Assembly (NCBI GenBank): GCA_017476305.1 | Contig: JAFVAA010000006.1 | Coordinates: 1-6,630, forward strand | DNA length: 6,630 nt | Source: Lachnospiraceae bacterium | GTDB taxonomy: Bacteria; Bacillota; Clostridia; Lachnospirales; Lachnospiraceae | Direction of reading: 5' to 3' | Program-made: the position numbers and the translations under genes | The notes under the pieces: generated by a model | Databases searched by the model: none | Seen by the model: the letters and a program-made list of their open reading frames with translations, nothing else | What the model was told of the DNA's origin: nothing | Part shown: positions 1 to 6,245 of the stretch, in pieces | Layout: each line of letters opens with the position of its first letter | How positions within the stretch are numbered: position 1 is the stretch's first letter

Positions 1-276
1 ATTTGTCGTTCCATAAATCTCCACCACCCCGCATACCAGGCTTCCCACAGTCAACGTAATAATTCCGTAATGATACAGCATAAATCCTCTTTCCCGAATT
101 TTTCTCCCACTTCCAAAAAGGCTCAGTCCTAAAAACAGAAACACTCCCCCCACCAGAGGAAATGCAAACGCATACAGCATATAGTTTGAATAGACACCAA
201 AACTGAAATACTCATACACTGCGCCAAAAAATGCCGTAAATATCGTAAAAATCACATAGCGGAATGCTACTCTCAT
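1..276 (-). CDS. Small multi-pass membrane protein, 3' end cut by window edge
   Basis: An open frame of 92 codons runs from an ATG at 276 to base 1 with no stop, so the C-terminus is outside the window. The protein begins MRVAFRYVIFTIFTAFF and is strongly hydrophobic. I see three likely membrane helices at about residues 6-28, 33-55 and 67-88. A short basic loop (GSGRKIRERG, about 56-65) lies between helices 2 and 3 and suggests that loop is cytoplasmic. A weak AGAGAG site lies about 9 bases before the ATG. The gene starts 13 bases after the stop codon of the phosphodiester glycosidase, so it is very probably the third gene of that operon. I do not recognise the family and see no catalytic motif. 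Its place suggests an envelope role, perhaps as a partner of the two surface proteins encoded upstream; that is inference. Confidence 0.7.
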   Translation of the reverse strand, partial: MRVAFRYVIFTIFTAFFGAVYEYFSFGVYSNYMLYAFAFPLVGGVFLFLGLSLFGSGRKIRERGFMLYHYGIITLTVGSLVCGVVEIYGTTN

Positions 277-289
277 AAAATAACGCTCT

Positions 290-1327
290 CTAACCCCCAA
301 TGCAGACAATATCACTCACACTCCTTTCCCTGCTGCCACCACGTCCCGAAGTCGTAGGATGATTGATGACTTCTCCTTTAAAATACATCGTAGAAGAACC
401 ACCACCATCTAAATTATAAGCGGTCTTTACCTTTAAATCCTTCATAAAATCTGCCAGCTCCGAAAGGCTCAGCCCCGCATTATCTCTGGTCCTTCCATCC
501 GAAACCACAAACAAATAGTGATTTTCTCCCATCTGTCCGATTGCAGTTCTCGGATTACTCGCCATCGCCCTGCCTACTTCCTCTCCCTTAGATACCGAAA
601 CTTCTCCATCTGTCACAAGTGCAGGACCAAAGGAAAAGACCTGCCGGGCTCCCTCTTTCACCAAATCCTCTGCCGAAGTCTCATCCTCCTTCCTGATTTC
701 AAATGTTCCATCCTTAGAAATAACCAGATCCTCCTGGTCACTCCCCGCACTTTCCGAACGATAGAGAACTCCGTTCCGGATCACATAGCCCCGTTCCCTC
801 GTTCCGTAAAAATCACCATTTATAGCTAAAATGGCACCATGCTCCTCTGCAATGGATGAGGTTTTATCCGTGACATTTTTCCCGTAGATATCCTGTGCGA
901 GTGCTGTCTTTAGCACATCTGCGGATTTAGCTTTAACATCTGCCACATATACATTTGTATCCAGATACCGGAATTCATAGAGATGGATTTCCGTCCCGTT
1001 TTCTACATATTCACCAATCAAACTTCCAGCCGCAAATACCGCATCTGTTTCTGAACTATCCGAAATTTCGAAGCTTTTTTCCCCGCTGTCAACCTCTGTT
1101 TTCTCCTCAGTGCCTTCCTCACGATCAGGCTCTGTCTCACCGGAAATCTCACTTTTCTTTGCGTCATCATTTTCCTCTGTCTCTTTATCCGCTTTCACAC
1201 CGGACTCCGCATCAGAAACCCGCTCATACGCCCTGGGAATCAAAAATGTATCCAAAAGCACATATCCTGAAAAAAGCATCAGAAGAATTCCAAAAAAAAT
1301 ACTGCTTAAATATTTCTTTCCTCTCAT
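290..1327 (-). CDS. Membrane-anchored phosphodiester glycosidase family protein (NAGPA domain)
   Basis: This 345-residue protein belongs to the family of the human 'uncovering enzyme' (N-acetylglucosamine-1-phosphodiester alpha-N-acetylglucosaminidase, PF09992), whose members cleave sugar-phosphodiester bonds. An uncleaved signal anchor (about residues 6-30) has no lipobox or clear cleavage site. A very acidic low-complexity linker follows (about 38-92, rich in E, D, S and K). The enzyme domain fills about 98-345. Family hallmarks are AINGDFYG (168-175), NPRTAIG (258-264), VVSDGR (274-279), NLDGGGSSTMY (305-315) and the C-terminal SGRGGSRERSVSD (327-339). The domain should therefore face outside the cell. 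The ATG overlaps the stop of the upstream lipoprotein gene by four bases (ATGA at 1324-1327), and GAGG (1334-1337) lies six bases before it, so start and translational coupling look secure. The substrate is unknown; teichoic-acid-like or phosphoglycan linkages are possible. All parts of the domain appear intact. Confidence 0.9.
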   Translation of the reverse strand: MRGKKYLSSIFFGILLMLFSGYVLLDTFLIPRAYERVSDAESGVKADKETEENDDAKKSEISGETEPDREEGTEEKTEVDSGEKSFEISDSSETDAVFAAGSLIGEYVENGTEIHLYEFRYLDTNVYVADVKAKSADVLKTALAQDIYGKNVTDKTSSIAEEHGAILAINGDFYGTRERGYVIRNGVLYRSESAGSDQEDLVISKDGTFEIRKEDETSAEDLVKEGARQVFSFGPALVTDGEVSVSKGEEVGRAMASNPRTAIGQMGENHYLFVVSDGRTRDNAGLSLSELADFMKDLKVKTAYNLDGGGSSTMYFKGEVINHPTTSGRGGSRERSVSDIVCIGG

Positions 1328-2949
1328 AAATCACCTCTATCGTCTTCAAACCGACGTCCTCTGCCAAAGCCTTTTCCATCTCTGCCAAAGCCTCTGCCCC
1401 CGCCACCATGTCCAAAGTTATTTCCTTCTCCATAGATGAGATTCTCCATCGTCACCTCTTCCTCTGCATTTCCTGCCCGGACCGTATAGGTCTGTCCCTT
1501 CGCTATATCCGGTGTACTGATGACCACAGAGGAATAGGACTTCTTCGCCTCCCACGAAACCAGACTTTTTCCGTCCGAAGTAAGAAGCTCTATGGTACTT
1601 CCTGCCGCCTGCCCGCTCACACTGAACAGGATACTTCCCTGTGTCGAATTTTCACTAAAATTTTCTGCCATATCATCCGTTCCGGCAGCAATCAGAGTCC
1701 CGCCATGTGCCACTGCTTCCACTCCGCTGGACAGTGCCCCGTTTCCTCTTCCGGTCGGTCCTGCCACATAGACCGTTCCTCCATTCATATAGAAATAGCC
1801 ATTGGAATCAATCCCGTCGCCCTCTGCATCGACCTCTAAAACACCTCCGGCTATCGTGATAATGGCATCCTCCTGTGCAAAGGAGCCACCGCCGCCCCGC
1901 CAGTCATCCTTTCCATCCATACCGCTCGAATCATTGCCTCCTGCTGCATTCAAGCCATCATCCGAAGAAGTGACTGAAATTTTCCCTCCGGCTATCGTAA
2001 TCGTCTGTCCCTCCAGTCCCTCATAGCTTTTCGTAATCTGAACCTTTCCATCATCCACCAAAAAATTTCCATCTGCATGCATCCCGTCATCTGCTGCAGT
2101 CACATCGAATGTACCACCGTGAATGTACAGATATCCCTTCGAATGAAATCCGTCCTTTTCCTCTGATGTGATTGTCAGTGTTCCCTCTGCCACCCGGATA
2201 CTGTCATTCGCCACCGCACCATGCTTCCCTGCCGAAATCTGATAGGTGCCTCCGGTAAATTTTAAATCATCCTTTGATACGATTCCATGGCCTGCAGGTG
2301 CCTCTACGGAAAGAGAACCGCTTCCGTTAAAGGTAATGTCATCCTTTGAAAACACGGCACCGTCAATATTATTTTCATCAATTGCGACATAGGAATCCCC
2401 TGAGGACAATGTATTTTCGCCGCCATCCGAAAGCGTCACGAACACCTTATCTGCCTGCTTTACATAAAGAGCCGCCGACGTATTCGAATGGATATCTGCC
2501 CCCTTCAGTACCAGCTGTACCTTCTCCTTTTCCCCTGCATCCACGATAAGCATTCCATCCGAAAGTGTACCACTGATAAGATACGTTCCCTCCTTCCGAA
2601 TTGTCACGGTACTTCCATCTACCTTCACATATTCAGAAGAAGCATCTGCTGTCCCTGAAATTTCCGTACCACTATCCTTTAAGGAAATGTTTATCGCATC
2701 CTCTGAAATCTCACCACTTAAATCTCTCTCTGTAAACTGCTCCTTCTGTAAAATTTCTGCTGCCGCATCAGATACAGAAGCCACATCCTCCACCGTCTCT
2801 GCCACCACTTCTTCCGAAGAAGCCGAAGAACCGGAAACAGTCCCGGAGGAAGAACTTTTTTCCGCTGTCCCCTCCACACCACTCTGGCTGCATGCAGAAA
2901 GCAGCACAGCCATTATGAGCAAGCCCGAAAAAATCTGTTTTTTTCTCAT
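1324..2949 (-). CDS. Carbohydrate-binding beta-helix lipoprotein (Cthe_2159 / DUF4353 family)
   Basis: The 541-residue product starts with a lipoprotein signal peptide (MRKKQ, then a hydrophobic core to residue 17) ending in lipobox LSAC, so Cys20 should be lipid-modified and the protein anchored outside the membrane. A Ser/Glu-rich linker (21-60) leads to the folded region, about 78-505. Residues about 197-395 contain successive rungs of roughly 22 residues with recurring DG, GG and SKDD motifs, for example at 197, 221, 243, 267, 289 and 311. This is the parallel beta-helix of the Cthe_2159 family, whose Clostridium thermocellum founder binds cellulose and acidic pectin-like polymers. The tail (512-541) is rich in Gly, Arg and Phe. 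The frame stays open upstream to a GTG at 3024. I chose the ATG at 2949 because it begins the signal peptide and is preceded by GGGGGGAG (2954-2961). It is the first gene of the left operon and overlaps the next gene by four bases. Function as a surface polysaccharide binder is well supported; the ligand is not known. Confidence 0.88.
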   Translation of the reverse strand: MRKKQIFSGLLIMAVLLSACSQSGVEGTAEKSSSSGTVSGSSASSEEVVAETVEDVASVSDAAAEILQKEQFTERDLSGEISEDAINISLKDSGTEISGTADASSEYVKVDGSTVTIRKEGTYLISGTLSDGMLIVDAGEKEKVQLVLKGADIHSNTSAALYVKQADKVFVTLSDGGENTLSSGDSYVAIDENNIDGAVFSKDDITFNGSGSLSVEAPAGHGIVSKDDLKFTGGTYQISAGKHGAVANDSIRVAEGTLTITSEEKDGFHSKGYLYIHGGTFDVTAADDGMHADGNFLVDDGKVQITKSYEGLEGQTITIAGGKISVTSSDDGLNAAGGNDSSGMDGKDDWRGGGGSFAQEDAIITIAGGVLEVDAEGDGIDSNGYFYMNGGTVYVAGPTGRGNGALSSGVEAVAHGGTLIAAGTDDMAENFSENSTQGSILFSVSGQAAGSTIELLTSDGKSLVSWEAKKSYSSVVISTPDIAKGQTYTVRAGNAEEEVTMENLIYGEGNNFGHGGGGRGFGRDGKGFGRGRRFEDDRGDL

Positions 2950-2953
2950 ATTT

Positions 2954-2961
2954 CTCCCCCC
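2954..2961 (-). promoter_or_regulatory. Shine-Dalgarno site deciding the lipoprotein start
   Basis: The minus strand reads GGGGGGAG, then AAAT, then the ATG at 2949. No comparable site serves the in-frame GTG at 3024, and only the 2949 start puts the signal peptide at the N-terminus. Confidence 0.75.
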
Positions 2962-3037
2962 ATTTCTATTTTTCCATTCCCATTCCGGACAACGGAACGA
3001 AAACATCCGTTTCCCGTGCCTCACCTTTGAAAACTAT

Positions 3038-3081
3038 AAAAACTGCATCCCATAGCCAGATCAAATAGCATGGTATGCAGT
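3038..3081 (-). terminator. Terminator-like hairpin in the leader of the lipoprotein operon (possible attenuator)
   Basis: On the minus strand, ACTGCAT-a-CCAT (3081-3070) pairs with ATGG-g-ATGCAGT (3053-3042). This is an 11-bp stem broken by one A/G mismatch around a 16-base loop. It is followed at once by a run of T (3042-3038, TTTTT then AT). The shape fits an intrinsic terminator. It lies about 40 bases downstream of the predicted start of transcription and about 90 bases before the lipoprotein ATG, so it could attenuate that operon. I did not recognise a known riboswitch class or an obvious competing antiterminator. Confidence 0.5.
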
Positions 3082-3129
3082 CCTCTTTTCAAATCCTATG
3101 ACTATTTCTGAAACTATCTACTAATGGTA

Positions 3130-3157
3130 AGTATACCATATTTTAGATAAGATTCAA
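3130..3157 (-). promoter_or_regulatory. Predicted sigma-A promoter for the lipoprotein-glycosidase operon
   Basis: On the minus strand TTGAAT (3157-3152) is followed after 16 bases by TATACT (3135-3130), with TGG directly before the -10 box (an extended -10). Transcription would start near 3123 and give a leader of about 170 bases. It is the best promoter-like match I found in the non-coding stretch and it faces the three-gene operon on the left. Confidence 0.6.
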
Positions 3158-3173
3158 GAAGTGCAGCAAATCC

Positions 3174-3191
3174 TTCACACAAGATTCACAC
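3174..3191 (-). repeat. Direct repeat of 11-base period upstream of the promoter, possible activator site
   Basis: On the minus strand GTGTGAA occurs twice (3191-3185 and 3180-3174), exactly 11 bases apart, about one helical turn. It lies about 16 bases upstream of the predicted -35 box. This arrangement resembles binding sites of OmpR/PhoB-type response regulators. Seven-base repeats can arise by chance, so the call is tentative. A longer-spaced copy of TGAATCTT also overlaps the -35 box (3149-3156) and recurs at 3181-3188. Confidence 0.25.
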
Positions 3192-3205
3192 TTTGCATTA
3201 GCTTC

Positions 3206-3390
3206 ATGATAAAATGAACGCTGAAGCGTTCATCATGGAAGTTACTCTGTAACTTCATTATGCCAGAAAGCATGGCAATAATTATGATAAAATAAATGCT
3301 GACGCATTTATCATGGAAGTTGCTTCGCAACTTCGTTATGCGCAACGCCTGCTACGCAAGCTTTAAAAACGTGCACAGTAATTATGATAA
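3206..3390. repeat. Two tandem copies of a double-hairpin element, plus the start of a third
   Basis: ATGATAAA begins units at 3206, 3284 and 3384. Unit 1 (3206-3283, 78 bases) holds hairpin ATGAACGC/GCGTTCAT (3214-3221/3226-3233), then GAAGTTAC/GTAACTTC (3238-3245/3249-3256), then a weaker TGCCA/TGGCA stem (3261-3265/3273-3277). Unit 2 (3284-3383, 100 bases) holds ATAAATGC/GCATTTAT (3292-3299/3304-3311) and GAAGTTGC/GCAACTTC (3316-3323/3327-3334), with a diverged tail. The third unit is only the first bases, running into the 3' end of the nifK-like gene. Substitutions between units fall in pairs that keep the stems closed, so the fold seems to matter. On the minus strand the first hairpin of each unit is followed by a short T-rich stretch (TTTTAT), so the array may end or stabilise the nitrogenase-like transcript. 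It could also be a dispersed REP-like family or a small RNA. Confidence 0.75.
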
Positions 3391-3412
3391 ACCGATTTAA
3401 TTGTTATCATAA
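3382..3412. repeat. Inverted repeat spanning the nifK-like stop codon
   Basis: TTATGATAA (3382-3390) and TTATCATAA (3404-3412) are perfect 9-base inverted arms around a 13-base centre that contains the stop codon of the nifK-like gene (3397-3399). One arm belongs to the tandem element, and the other encodes residues close to the C-terminus. It may be the outer edge of the repeat element or part of a transcript-end hairpin. There is no T-run after it on the minus strand. Confidence 0.5.
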
Positions 3413-4686
3413 ATATCCTCCGTAAAGGTCAGACTTCCTCTGTATCCTGCATAGGTACGATTAAACACCAGTCTTTCATTCATCGGAAACGCCGCCAGGA
3501 TAAACTGGATATCCTTTTCCAGAGCAATCTCCCTTTCATTGCTGCTGCCGACTAAAAGCGTAATCTCCCTCTCTTCCTCCCGGATCGCCTGATTGATTTC
3601 ATACTGGTCTGTCAAAAACAGAACCTTCGGAGGAACAGCATATTCCAAATTCTGAATCTGCCCTGTAATCCGCTCCTTATCCTCCGGTCTGAAAATCGGC
3701 TCTGAAACAATGACTAAAACCGGTGTAAAGCTGTAATCATTGGCAAGATAGCGTGTGAGACCGACTGCATTGTTTGCATCTGCAACCACCGCAAACCGTT
3801 TCCAGCTCACTACACCGATTGCCTGCCCTAAATAATGATATACGTAGTCCTCCTCAGACTCCACGACACTTTCAACCAGCTTTTCCTCCAAATCAAGTGC
3901 TTTGCCCACAGCACGCACAAACGCAGAGGTATCCGTCGCCCCGGTAAAAAGTCCCGGAATCCGTATGGACGGCACCCCAAATTTTTCCTCGAACTTTTTC
4001 GCCGGTCCTTTAAAAAGCCACGGATTGACAATGATATTCAGTGCAGCACCGGAACACTTCCGAATCGTTTCTATCCCCTGATATTTCGTAAAAAATGTAT
4101 TGACACGAAGCCCCAGACGGGATAAAATCCGGTCGATTCCCTCTAAGGTGCCACTCCAAAAAGGATCGTGATATGGTACAATACCAAAAATATTCACTAA
4201 CCTCTCATCCTTCGGAACCTCCTTCTCAATCACCTGATCGATCAGGGTATTCCAAACCACCTCATATCCTAAATTACTGTCTCCGGCAAATCCCGGTGTC
4301 TCAATCGGATACACCGGAAATCCCTTCTCCCAGTATCCTTCTGCCACACTTGCAATATCATCTCCAATGATGCCTGCTGTACATCCTGTCAGCACGAAAT
4401 AAGCATCTGCATCAATGATGTCGATAGCTCCCTGTATCGTCGTCCGAAGCTTATCCGTGCCACCAAATACAACCTCTTTTTCAAGCATATTGCTGGAGGG
4501 CAGGGACACACCGCTCACAAAACAGGAGCTTTTATGCCCTGACTGTCCCTGATCTGCTGCTGTCGTCTGCATACAGCAGCCGGGTCCCGAATGAAGGATT
4601 GGACAGGCCCTGTCAATCGCCCCCAGTACAGAGTTGATTCCTGCCAGAACACAACCGCCCTTCGGATTTTCCATAATCTGTGACAT
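3397..4686 (-). CDS. Nitrogenase component 1-like protein, NifK-type (beta) subunit
   Basis: From the chosen start (MSQIMENPKG) the protein has 429 residues, shorter than true NifK (about 510-520). In NifK the P-cluster is held by three cysteines. Their equivalents are Cys12 in GGCVLAGINSVLGA, Cys37 in HSGPGC and Cys102 in TGCTAGIIGDD. A second cysteine, Cys38, adjoins Cys37. The C-terminus (FPMNERLVFNRTYAGYRG, about 400-417) aligns with the NifK end (FPIFDRHH...TTWGYEG), which is the reason for calling this the beta-type subunit. It should pair with the NifD-like product encoded upstream and receive electrons from a NifH-like ATPase that is not in this window. Another ATG lies four codons upstream (4698), but the AGAAGGG site abuts it with no spacer; the ATG at 4686 has usable spacing, so I prefer it without certainty. 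The gap to the upstream gene is 80 bases with no obvious promoter. The reaction is unknown. Confidence 0.88.
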   Translation of the reverse strand: MSQIMENPKGGCVLAGINSVLGAIDRACPILHSGPGCCMQTTAADQGQSGHKSSCFVSGVSLPSSNMLEKEVVFGGTDKLRTTIQGAIDIIDADAYFVLTGCTAGIIGDDIASVAEGYWEKGFPVYPIETPGFAGDSNLGYEVVWNTLIDQVIEKEVPKDERLVNIFGIVPYHDPFWSGTLEGIDRILSRLGLRVNTFFTKYQGIETIRKCSGAALNIIVNPWLFKGPAKKFEEKFGVPSIRIPGLFTGATDTSAFVRAVGKALDLEEKLVESVVESEEDYVYHYLGQAIGVVSWKRFAVVADANNAVGLTRYLANDYSFTPVLVIVSEPIFRPEDKERITGQIQNLEYAVPPKVLFLTDQYEINQAIREEEREITLLVGSSNEREIALEKDIQFILAAFPMNERLVFNRTYAGYRGSLTFTEDIYDNN

Positions 4687-4766
4687 TTCTCTTTCCATCC
4701 CTTCTATAAATCAATCTTTTTATACCTGCTGCAAATCCAATATTTTTTCTGACTCTGCTGACTGTA

Positions 4767-6209
4767 CTACAGAATATATTTGAACGCATCTTCCTCATAC
4801 CAGGAATCTCTGTATGGCAGCTTCACATGCTTTGCCAGCTTCTTATTAAAGCCCGGATTCTGCAGCTGGTCAGCAATCTTATTTCCCAGATATAAAAGAC
4901 CATCATACCCCATGGTGGAGCGTTTTCCATCCAGAACATGCGTCGTCGGAATACCGAGCTTTGCCGCCCAGTCAGGAACGCCGATAAATGCGTCCGGCTT
5001 TAATTTATTGACGAGATTTACCTGCTCAAATGGCTGCATATTCGCAATATCTACTACATAATCCTTATGGATTTCATTCAGGTATTCGATATCCACCTGC
5101 GCATCCGCATCATAAGTCGGTGTCTCCAGACCGACGAGCTTCATTCCGAAATCATCGATCAATGCCGCTGCCGCAAAGGAACGTCCCGTTCCTCCACAGA
5201 TAAATACCCGGATTCCCTGCAGCCTGCTTTTAAGCTCTGCCACCAGCGGTTCAATTCTTTCATGCTCCTTTGCAATGATTTTTTCTACCTCCTCCTCTTT
5301 TCCCAGAACCTTCGCAATTCCCCGGTACCATTTATCTGTATTTCGAATACCGATTGGCATCACGGTATGGGAATAAGGAATTTCATAATCCTCCCACAGA
5401 GTTTTCATAAATTCATCCGCAAAAACCTTACAAATCGAAGTAGATGCTTCTGCCGCAGGAATTCTCTTAATTTTTTCCAGCGAACTGTAAAAAGGAATAT
5501 AATTCACCTTCGCCCCTAAAAGGGAAAGCATTCTTTCCATCTCCCTCTGATCCGCATAGCTGACCGTCGTAGGTGCAAAAAGATTCACTAATCCCTTTTC
5601 CTTCGGGACACTCTGTTTCTTTAAAATATATTTGTTAATCGAAAGAAAAGCCGCATCAAATCCGGATGCACAGATTTTCGACTTAAACCCTTCACAATGA
5701 ATCGGAACCATGATCGTATCCGGATATTCCGTCTGTAAATCGGCCGCAATCGCATCAATATCATCCCCAATAATGCCCGATGCACAGGAAGCATAGATAA
5801 ATGCCAGCTTCGGATGATATCTTTCCACCGCCTTCTTCACCGCAGCGCGAAGCTTTTCTTCCCCGCCAAAGACCACACTTTTCTGGTCAATATTCGTCAC
5901 AAGTAACCTTGGATTTTTCACCTGCTTGATTCCCCTGTGTATCTGTCCGACACGGTACATATCCACCGCCATGATGGCGCATCCTACACATCCCTGTGGC
6001 GAATGGGAGATAAACACGGAATCCTCTAAGGACATCAGTGCTGCCATGCTGTTGATCTGCTGGCACTGAAGCCCCTGTGCAAAACTCCTGTCTGCCCTTT
6101 TCAGACAGCCCTTTTTAAACTGCTCCTCTGCCTCTCTGCCCGTTGTCCCTAAATCATTGAATCGATTCGGTCTGCTCTCACGCACACCGGAATATCGCAC
6201 CTCTGACAT
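4767..6209 (-). CDS. Nitrogenase component 1-like protein, NifD-type (alpha) subunit
   Basis: This 480-residue protein (true NifD is about 480-490) carries the three P-cluster-type cysteines: Cys49 in QCQQINSMAAL, Cys74 in HSPQGC and Cys142 in SCASGIIGDD. Cys35 and Cys77 are extra. By hand alignment Cys260 (STSICKVF) matches the NifD FeMo-cofactor ligand Cys275. His424 (THVLDG, ten residues before GYDG) matches His442, with the same spacing to GYDG. CEGF (172-175), GG plus GMKLVG (339-360) and NP..NKKL (451-458) also match NifD. In contrast, NifD His195 aligns with Phe184, Gln191 with Cys180 and Arg96 with Val82, so ordinary nitrogen fixation is unlikely. The frame is open to 6284, but the ATG at 6209 has GAGG (6216-6219) at a six-base spacing. 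It follows an amino-acid-type transporter ATPase in the same direction and precedes its nifK-like partner. It is probably the cofactor-bearing subunit of an unassigned nitrogenase-family reductase. Confidence 0.9.
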   Translation of the reverse strand: MSEVRYSGVRESRPNRFNDLGTTGREAEEQFKKGCLKRADRSFAQGLQCQQINSMAALMSLEDSVFISHSPQGCVGCAIMAVDMYRVGQIHRGIKQVKNPRLLVTNIDQKSVVFGGEEKLRAAVKKAVERYHPKLAFIYASCASGIIGDDIDAIAADLQTEYPDTIMVPIHCEGFKSKICASGFDAAFLSINKYILKKQSVPKEKGLVNLFAPTTVSYADQREMERMLSLLGAKVNYIPFYSSLEKIKRIPAAEASTSICKVFADEFMKTLWEDYEIPYSHTVMPIGIRNTDKWYRGIAKVLGKEEEVEKIIAKEHERIEPLVAELKSRLQGIRVFICGGTGRSFAAAALIDDFGMKLVGLETPTYDADAQVDIEYLNEIHKDYVVDIANMQPFEQVNLVNKLKPDAFIGVPDWAAKLGIPTTHVLDGKRSTMGYDGLLYLGNKIADQLQNPGFNKKLAKHVKLPYRDSWYEEDAFKYIL

Positions 6210-6215
6210 ACATAA

Positions 6216-6219
6216 CCTC
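6216..6219 (-). promoter_or_regulatory. Shine-Dalgarno site deciding the nifD-like start
   Basis: GAGG is followed by six bases (TTATGT) and the ATG at 6209. An in-frame ATG four codons earlier overlaps this site and so cannot use it. This fixes the N-terminus as MSEVRYSG. Confidence 0.7.
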
Positions 6220-6245
6220 ATTTCTGCGCTGCTTTTTATACATCC

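Noticed and set aside
1224..1433. 69-residue minus-strand frame across the lipoprotein-glycosidase junction
   Set aside because: It is an alternative frame of two well-supported overlapping genes, without recognisable features.
2950..3024. In-frame N-terminal extension of the lipoprotein from GTG at 3024
   Set aside because: It would bury the signal peptide and lipobox, and the strong Shine-Dalgarno site sits before the ATG at 2949.
3206..3390. CRISPR array
   Set aside because: The two units differ in length and sequence, contain several hairpins each and have no uniform repeat-spacer pattern.
4613..4798. Short minus-strand frame across the nifD-nifK junction
   Set aside because: It overlaps both real genes in another frame and shows no domain or ribosome site.
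5067..5519. Plus-strand 150-residue frame, and other plus-strand frames such as 518-829 and 1408-1839
   Set aside because: They are antisense to conserved coding regions, have unlikely compositions and show no family motif.
3397..6209. Canonical molybdenum nitrogenase nifDK for N2 fixation
   Set aside because: Equivalents of His195, Gln191 and Arg96 are replaced, the NifK-like subunit is about 80 residues short, and no nifH, E, N or B genes are seen in the window.
3397..6209. Protochlorophyllide or chlorin reductase (BchNB/ChlNB) or the F430 enzyme CfbD
   Set aside because: Those relatives lack the Cys275/His442-type pair seen here, and neither bacteriochlorophyll nor F430 synthesis fits the apparent host.
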